From the NCBI GenBank assembly GCA_002343825.1, contig DDSL01000155.1:16091-34636 (forward strand): DNA of 18,546 nucleotides, in the 5' to 3' direction. This document shows positions 14,442 through 18,546 of the stretch, piece after piece (position 1 is the stretch's first letter; every line of letters begins with the position of its first letter). Source of the DNA: Chthonomonas sp. UBA2391 (GTDB taxonomy: Bacteria > Armatimonadota > Fimbriimonadia > Fimbriimonadales > Fimbriimonadaceae). The notes beneath the pieces are model-generated. The model was given only the letters and a program-made list of their open reading frames with translations, ran no database searches and had not been told where the DNA came from. The translations under genes and the position numbers were made by a program.

Positions 14442-15304
14442 TCCAAGCCATCCTTTACGGCATTGTCCAGGGCATCACCGAGTGGCTCCCGATCAGTAGC
14501 ACGGCCCACCTCCGGGTTTTGCCCGCACTGGCCGGTTGGCAAGATCCTGGCGCCGGGTTTACCGCGGTAATTCAACTTGGAACTCTTCTGGCCGTACTTA
14601 TCTATTTCCGAACAGAACTTTGGGGCGCGATCAAGGGCTGGGTCGGAAGCTTTCGTGGTGGCGAAGCGGCCAAAACTCCCGAGGCCCGGCTGGGCTGGGC
14701 GGTCTTTGTCGGTACGTTTCCGATCGTGATCTGCGGAGTCCTATTCGAGGACCAGATCAAGGGAGGCCTCCGTTCGCTGTGGGTGATCGCCACGATGCTC
14801 ATCGTCGTCGGGGTCTTCATGATTGTCGCCGAGCGACTTGGAAAACAAACTCGGGAGCTGAAAGACGTCTCTTGGCGAGATGGACTCTGGGTCGGCCTGT
14901 GGCAGGCGGTGGCCCTGATCCCGGGCAGTAGCCGCAGCGGAAGCACGATGACCGGCGCCTTCATTGCAGGTTTCGACAAGTCCACCGCCGCAAGGTTTAG
15001 TTTTTTGCTGAGCGTGCCGAGTATCTTCGCGGCTGGCATCAAGGAGCTCTATGACGAGCGAGCCGCCATCTTGGGAGCCCAGCTCTTGCCCACCATTGTA
15101 GCTACCCTCGTGTCCTTCTTCGTGGGCTATGCGAGCATCGCCTGGCTTATCGGATACCTGCGGAAAGGCTCGACTCTCGGCTTCGTCATCTATCGATTTT
15201 TGCTGGCCGGGTTGCTGATCTTCTTGATGCAAACCGGGCGGCTCGATCCGATGGTTGGCATCGAGACACCCTCCAAGACCGATGTTTCGACGACGACTCG
15301 CTGA
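14432..15304 (+). CDS. uppP: Undecaprenyl-diphosphatase (BacA/UppP family)
   Basis: The 290-residue polytopic membrane protein has both family signatures: QGITEWLPISSTAHL (13-27, catalytic Glu17) and IPGSSRSGSTMTGAF (163-177, Arg168). It dephosphorylates undecaprenyl diphosphate to regenerate the lipid carrier used by MraY and WecA-type enzymes, and it gives bacitracin tolerance in many bacteria. The gene order behind the WecA-like transferase and WecB places carrier recycling in the same transcript as carrier use. The last 20 residues form a polar tail that overlaps the start of pth. Confidence 0.96.
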   Translation: MDLIQAILYGIVQGITEWLPISSTAHLRVLPALAGWQDPGAGFTAVIQLGTLLAVLIYFRTELWGAIKGWVGSFRGGEAAKTPEARLGWAVFVGTFPIVICGVLFEDQIKGGLRSLWVIATMLIVVGVFMIVAERLGKQTRELKDVSWRDGLWVGLWQAVALIPGSSRSGSTMTGAFIAGFDKSTAARFSFLLSVPSIFAAGIKELYDERAAILGAQLLPTIVATLVSFFVGYASIAWLIGYLRKGSTLGFVIYRFLLAGLLIFLMQTGRLDPMVGIETPSKTDVSTTTR

Positions 15305-15863
15305 ACCTCAACTCCCCCCGGAGTACTTGGTCGTTGGCCTCGGAAATCCGGGTCCCCAATACGACCGAACGCGCCACAACGTAGGGTTCGACGCCATTGA
15401 CTTGCTGGCAAAAGAGCACAAGGTCAAGCTCGAAACCCGCCGTTTTCAGTCCGTCTTTGGCCAATGGGAAAGGGTGCTCTTGGCCAAGCCCCTCACCTAT
15501 ATGAACCTCAGCGGAGCCGCGATCAAGCAAATCGTCAGCCACTACAAGATCGATGTCGAAAAAGTCCTGGTGATCGCCGACGAGCTCGATTTTGAACCTG
15601 GGGTGATCAAGATGCGACCTCATGGCGGAGCCGGGGGCCACAATGGCCATCGCTCGATCATCCAGAGTCTCGGAACCGACCGTTACCCGAGGATCCGCGT
15701 CGGCATCGGCAAGGGCATCGGGGGCGTCGACCATGTGCTCGGACGCTTTTCTCCGGATGAGCGACAGGTCATCGACGAGTGCCTCCAGAAGGCCGCTCGC
15801 GGGGCCGAGATTTTCGTGCAAGAAGGCCTTGACCGAGCGGTCACTTGGGTCAACACGCCCTGA
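15282..15863 (+). CDS. pth: Peptidyl-tRNA hydrolase
   Basis: From the ATG at 15282 the product has 193 residues. The Pth pattern is complete: LVVGLGNPGPQYDRTRHNVGFD (Asn22, catalytic His32), KPLTYMNLSG (Asn75), VIADELDFEPG (Asp100) and GGAGGHNGHRSI (Asn121). It frees tRNA from prematurely released peptidyl-tRNA. A TTG at 15255 would add nine residues but has no family support. The chosen ATG still leaves about 12 residues before the first beta-strand, a mild N-terminal extension. It overlaps uppP by 23 bases and ends the operon. Confidence 0.96.
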   Translation: MFRRRLAEPQLPPEYLVVGLGNPGPQYDRTRHNVGFDAIDLLAKEHKVKLETRRFQSVFGQWERVLLAKPLTYMNLSGAAIKQIVSHYKIDVEKVLVIADELDFEPGVIKMRPHGGAGGHNGHRSIIQSLGTDRYPRIRVGIGKGIGGVDHVLGRFSPDERQVIDECLQKAARGAEIFVQEGLDRAVTWVNTP

Positions 15864-15883
15864 TCAACCAGAGTCCAGCCCGG

Positions 15884-15889
15884 TATACT
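15884..15889 (+). promoter_or_regulatory. Candidate -10 element for purA
   Basis: TATACT at 15884-15889 lies in the 54-66-base gap between pth and purA and matches the sigma-70 -10 consensus in five of six positions. The -35 position 17 bases upstream (TGATCA, 15861-15866) matches poorly. Transcription would start near 15896, at the base of the leader hairpin. The call is tentative. Confidence 0.35.
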
Positions 15890-15893
15890 TCCC

Positions 15894-15914
15894 CCTTGGC
15901 GCGAACCGCCAAGG
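15894..15914 (+). promoter_or_regulatory. Leader hairpin covering the purA ribosome binding site
   Basis: CCTTGGCG at 15894-15901 and CGCCAAGG at 15907-15914 form a perfect eight-base-pair stem with a CGAAC loop. The 3' arm supplies most of the AAGGA Shine-Dalgarno-like sequence (15911-15915) before the purA start, so folding would hide it. This could tune purA translation. There is no T run, so it is not a classic intrinsic terminator. Confidence 0.45.
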
Positions 15915-15929
15915 AACTTGAAACGAGAG

Positions 15930-17219
15930 ATGTCCACCCTGGTGATCGTCGGCGCCCAATGGGGCGATGAGGCCAAAGGCAAGCTGGTTGACTGGCTGGG
16001 TGGTGAGGCAGACTACGTCGTCCGCTATAGCGGCGGCAACAATGCCGGTCACACCGTGATTGTCGGCGACAAAACGTTCAAGTTCCACCTCCTTCCGGCT
16101 GGCATTCTACATCCCAGCTGCATCTCGATTCTCGGAGCCGGGATGGTGATCTGTCCAAAAGGCTTACTAGAAGAGCTCGACAAAACACGCCAGCTCCAGG
16201 CAGATCTTGGCACGCTTAAAATTCACCCGGCCAGCCACGTGGTTTTCCCCTATCACCGCACTCAGGACCGGCTCGAAGAAGACCAGCGGGGCGAGAACAA
16301 GATCGGAACCACGAGCCGAGGAATCGGCCCAGCCTACACAGACAAGGTTTCTCGAAATGGAATTCGGATGGCCGAGTTCATCGACCCCGACCGACTGCGC
16401 GCCCGGCTGGGCGAGGTCGTCGGCCAGAAAAATGCCTACTTCGCCCAACTTGGCTCCGAATCTGCGGATGCGGAAGCCATTTTTGCCGAGTACGCCCCCC
16501 TCGCAGACCGCATTCGCCCCTTTGTCATGGACACCGACTGGGAGCTCCAGGAGGCGGTTCGAAGCGGAAAGAAAGTGCTCTTTGAAGGAGCCCAAGGGAC
16601 CTTCTTGGACCTGGACTACGGGACTTACCCCTTCGTCACCAGCAGTCACCCCATTGCGGCGGGAGCAGCCCTCGGTACTGGCATCGGCCCCCGAGATCTT
16701 CATTCGATCTTGGGAGTTTGCAAGGCCTACAGCACCCGGGTTGGCTCGGGGCCTTTCCCGACCGAATTGGCCGGGGAGTTGGGTGATCAGATTCGCGAGC
16801 AGGGTCAGGAGTATGGAACCACGACCGGTCGGGGGCGACGCTGCGGATGGCTCGACCTCGTGGCATTGCGGCATTCGGCGCGGCTGAATTCCATGACTGG
16901 CCTCGTGATCACCCGACTCGATGTGGTGGCGGGACTTGGGCCACTCAAGGTTGCGACCGGTTACCAACTGCGGGGCCAGGCCATCCAGCACGTGCCCAGT
17001 GATGGACAGGAGCTTGCCGCCGTCGAGCCAGTCTTGCAGGAACTCGAAGGCTGGACCGAAGACCTCCGAGGGGTCCGCCGGTGGGAAGACCTTCCGTCCG
17101 CGGTGAAGCGCTATGTGGAGTTCATCGAAGAGTTCTGCGACTGCCCGGCGGCGGTGCTGAGCGTAGGGCCTGACCGAGCAGAAACGATCCTGCGTCGTCC
17201 CGACCTCATCTGGATCTAA
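15930..17219 (+). CDS. purA: Adenylosuccinate synthetase
   Basis: From the ATG at 15930 the product has 429 residues, the usual family length. It makes adenylosuccinate from IMP, aspartate and GTP, the first committed step to AMP. Visible motifs are VIVGAQWGDEAKGK with catalytic Asp13 (the usual GDEGKGK reads GDEAKGK), SGGNNAGHTV with catalytic His41, GTTSRGIGPAY, KVLFEGAQGTFLDLDYGTYPFVTSS, and TTGRGRRCGWLD near the C-terminal third. A TTG at 15918 in the same frame is an alternative, closer to AAGGA, and would add four residues. It follows pth but has its own candidate promoter and leader hairpin. Confidence 0.97.
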   Translation: MSTLVIVGAQWGDEAKGKLVDWLGGEADYVVRYSGGNNAGHTVIVGDKTFKFHLLPAGILHPSCISILGAGMVICPKGLLEELDKTRQLQADLGTLKIHPASHVVFPYHRTQDRLEEDQRGENKIGTTSRGIGPAYTDKVSRNGIRMAEFIDPDRLRARLGEVVGQKNAYFAQLGSESADAEAIFAEYAPLADRIRPFVMDTDWELQEAVRSGKKVLFEGAQGTFLDLDYGTYPFVTSSHPIAAGAALGTGIGPRDLHSILGVCKAYSTRVGSGPFPTELAGELGDQIREQGQEYGTTTGRGRRCGWLDLVALRHSARLNSMTGLVITRLDVVAGLGPLKVATGYQLRGQAIQHVPSDGQELAAVEPVLQELEGWTEDLRGVRRWEDLPSAVKRYVEFIEEFCDCPAAVLSVGPDRAETILRRPDLIWI

Positions 17220-17226
17220 CCCACGC

Positions 17227-18162
17227 CTAGATGCCCTTTGAGCGGAACCAGGCAATGGTCCGCTCCAGCCCCTCTTCTAAGGAGGTCGAAGGCGCCCATC
17301 CCAAGAGCTCCCGGGCCCGGCCAAGATCAGGTCGACGCTGGCGCGGGTCGTCCGGCAGGGCGGGACGATGCTCGATGGCCGAAGCGGATCCAGTCGCCCG
17401 CAACACTGCCTCGGCAAAGTTCGCGATCGTCCGTTCATCATCCGAGCCGATGTTGACGGGCTCGTGAAAAGTGGCGTGAGCGAGTCTCCAAACACCCTCG
17501 ATGATGTCATCCACGTAACCAAAGCTCCGAGTCTGCTGACCATCTCCATAGAGCGTGAGCGGCTCCGCGCGCAGGGCCTGACCCACTAGATTCGGAACCA
17601 CTCGGCCGTCATCCATCCGCATTCTTGGTCCATAAGTGTTAAAGAATCGGACGATTCTCGTATCTAATCCGTGAAAGGTATGGTAGGCCATGGTCATGGC
17701 TTCGGCATACCGCTTGGCTTCGTCATAGACCCCCCGTGGTCCGATCGGATTGACGTTGCCCCAATAAGTTTCCGGTTGGGGAGAGATCAAAGGATCGCCG
17801 TAGACCTCACTCGTACTCGCCAGCATAAAGGCGGCTTGCTTTTCTTTGGCGAGCCCCAGGGCCTTGTGGGTTCCGAGGGCCCCGACCTTGAGGACCTGGA
17901 TGGGATAACGCTCAAAATCTACCGGGCTGGCTGGACTCGCAAAATGGAACACCCAGTCCACATCACCTGGGACGTAGAGGAACTCGGTCACGTCTTGCTT
18001 GACAAATCGGAAGGAGGGATTCCCGAAGTGGTGCTCCAGATTTTGCAGGTCGCCGGTGATCAGGTTGTCCAAAACCACGACCTCAACCCCTTCACCGATC
18101 AACCGATCGACCAGATGCGATCCCAAAAACCCGGCCCCACCGGTGACGACTGCGCGCTTCAC
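17227..18162 (-). CDS. UDP-glucuronate decarboxylase-like NAD-dependent epimerase/dehydratase
   Basis: The 311-residue protein is of the extended short-chain dehydrogenase family. The GTG start at 18162 overlaps the queG stop as GTGA. A Rossmann motif TGGAGFLGSH (7-16) binds NAD. The catalytic residues sit in ASTSEVYGDP (Thr117, Glu119) and YDEAK (Tyr146, Lys150). The stretch YWGNVNPIGPRGVYDEAKR is strongly typical of UDP-xylose synthase (UXS, UDP-glucuronate decarboxylase), followed by RFFNTYGPRM and SFGYVDDIIEG. It likely makes UDP-xylose, or a related nucleotide sugar, for surface glycans. A dTDP-glucose dehydratase role is less likely given the UXS signature. Confidence 0.9.
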   Translation of the reverse strand: MKRAVVTGGAGFLGSHLVDRLIGEGVEVVVLDNLITGDLQNLEHHFGNPSFRFVKQDVTEFLYVPGDVDWVFHFASPASPVDFERYPIQVLKVGALGTHKALGLAKEKQAAFMLASTSEVYGDPLISPQPETYWGNVNPIGPRGVYDEAKRYAEAMTMAYHTFHGLDTRIVRFFNTYGPRMRMDDGRVVPNLVGQALRAEPLTLYGDGQQTRSFGYVDDIIEGVWRLAHATFHEPVNIGSDDERTIANFAEAVLRATGSASAIEHRPALPDDPRQRRPDLGRARELLGWAPSTSLEEGLERTIAWFRSKGI

Positions 18163-18546
18163 TCCGTGGGTTTACCCAGGTTGATCCGGGCGTTGCGCCG
18201 CCACTGGGCCAGGCTAGCCCGCCGAGTGGCCGAGCCGCGCGTGGCTTGGTCCCAATCCGGCTCGCTCCACTCGGCCATCTCGACCAAAGAGGGAAAGCGC
18301 CGAGGAGCAAAATCAGGTTCGCGGGTGTGGGGGGCGCGCTCGGGTTGGTGGGGGCGGGGGTGGTTGAACGGACAGACCTCCTGGCAGATATCGCACCCGT
18401 AGGTCCAACCGTCAAACTTCGCACCGAGCTCCGGCGAAATTGATCCTCGATGCTCGATCGTCAGCGAGCTGATGCATCGGCGTCCATCGACGGCCCAATG
18501 CGACCCAAGCGGGACGATGGCCCCGGTCGGGCAGGCGTCGATGCAG
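18159..18546 (-). CDS. queG: Epoxyqueuosine reductase QueG, C-terminal part (cut by window edge)
   Basis: The last 128 residues of a minus-strand gene run into the window edge. The product begins CIDACPTGAIVPLG, continues RRCISSLTIEHRG and WTYGCDICQEVCPFN, and ends RRNARINLGKPTE. These are the two [4Fe-4S] cluster motifs and the invariant ISSLTIE region of QueG. It is the cobalamin-dependent reductase that converts epoxyqueuosine to queuosine in tRNA (positions 34 of GUN anticodons). It stops soon after the RNARINLG motif, so it lacks the long C-terminal HEAT-like extension of E. coli QueG. The N-terminal cobalamin-binding part lies beyond the window. The stop at 18159-18161 overlaps the GTG of the UXS-like gene. 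Confidence 0.95.
   Translation of the reverse strand, partial: CIDACPTGAIVPLGSHWAVDGRRCISSLTIEHRGSISPELGAKFDGWTYGCDICQEVCPFNHPRPHQPERAPHTREPDFAPRRFPSLVEMAEWSEPDWDQATRGSATRRASLAQWRRNARINLGKPTE

Noticed and set aside
16167..17255. Long minus-strand open frame of 362 codons
   Set aside because: It lies entirely antisense to purA and shows no recognisable protein pattern. purA is certain, so this is a shadow.
17671..18402. Plus-strand open frame of 243 codons
   Set aside because: It is antisense to both the UXS-like gene and queG, which carry strong catalytic and iron-sulfur motifs.
1..18546. CRISPR array or cas genes that would make the TPR-CHAT a true Craspase
   Set aside because: No regularly spaced repeats and no Cas-like proteins were seen anywhere in the window.

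Overview
The window carries a dense bacterial gene set at roughly 58-60 % G+C (estimated by eye). Intergenic gaps are very short, GTG starts are frequent, and neighbouring genes often overlap by four bases (GTGA). Secreted and lipoprotein-type signal sequences, an undecaprenyl-phosphate glycan pathway and a TPR-CHAT/ECF-sigma/subtilase cluster suggest a free-living, probably diderm bacterium. An Armatimonadota (Fimbriimonas-like) origin is my best guess from the general feel of the proteins. It is weakly supported and was not tested against any database.

Layout. (1) Bases 1-65 hold the 3' part of a tRNA-Leu(CAG). (2) Bases 179-4219 hold a four-gene, one-direction cluster: an ECF-type sigma factor, a TPR-CHAT caspase-like protease, a 184-residue protein with an anti-sigma-like N terminus, and a secreted S8 subtilase. 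This is the most interesting part of the window. In this sequence the sigma gene and the TPR-CHAT gene each carry a one-base frame disruption. (3) Bases 4253-5190 hold a translationally coupled pair: a DUF423 membrane protein and a cysteine-less thioredoxin-fold lipoprotein. (4) Bases 5265-7534 hold a membrane HD-GYP phosphodiesterase divergent from a GH26-like glycoside hydrolase lipoprotein. (5) Bases 7531-11765 hold uvrB (minus), a secreted trypsin-like protease (plus), a divergent GIY-YIG protein (minus) and a half-size TauE/SafE transporter (minus). (6) Bases 11808-15863 hold a tightly overlapping plus-strand operon: dCMP deaminase, a WecA/TagO-like polyprenyl-phosphate sugar-1-phosphate transferase, UDP-GlcNAc 2-epimerase, undecaprenyl-diphosphatase and peptidyl-tRNA hydrolase. 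It is followed by purA with its own candidate promoter and leader hairpin. (7) Bases 17227-18546, minus strand, hold queG (cut by the window edge) overlapping a UDP-glucuronate decarboxylase-like epimerase gene.

How it fits together. The wecA-like, wecB, uppP and UXS-like genes supply lipid-carrier recycling and nucleotide sugars for surface glycan. The HD-GYP and GH26-like pair could link cyclic-di-GMP to matrix turnover. In the sigma/CHAT/subtilase cluster, an inferred model is that a TPR-CHAT protease controls an ECF sigma factor through an anti-sigma-like protein, with a secreted subtilase as output. That parallels the protease/sigma part of the type III-E CRISPR 'Craspase' systems, but there is no CRISPR here. 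The two frame disruptions mean the cluster may be decaying in this genome, or the assembly may have errors there.
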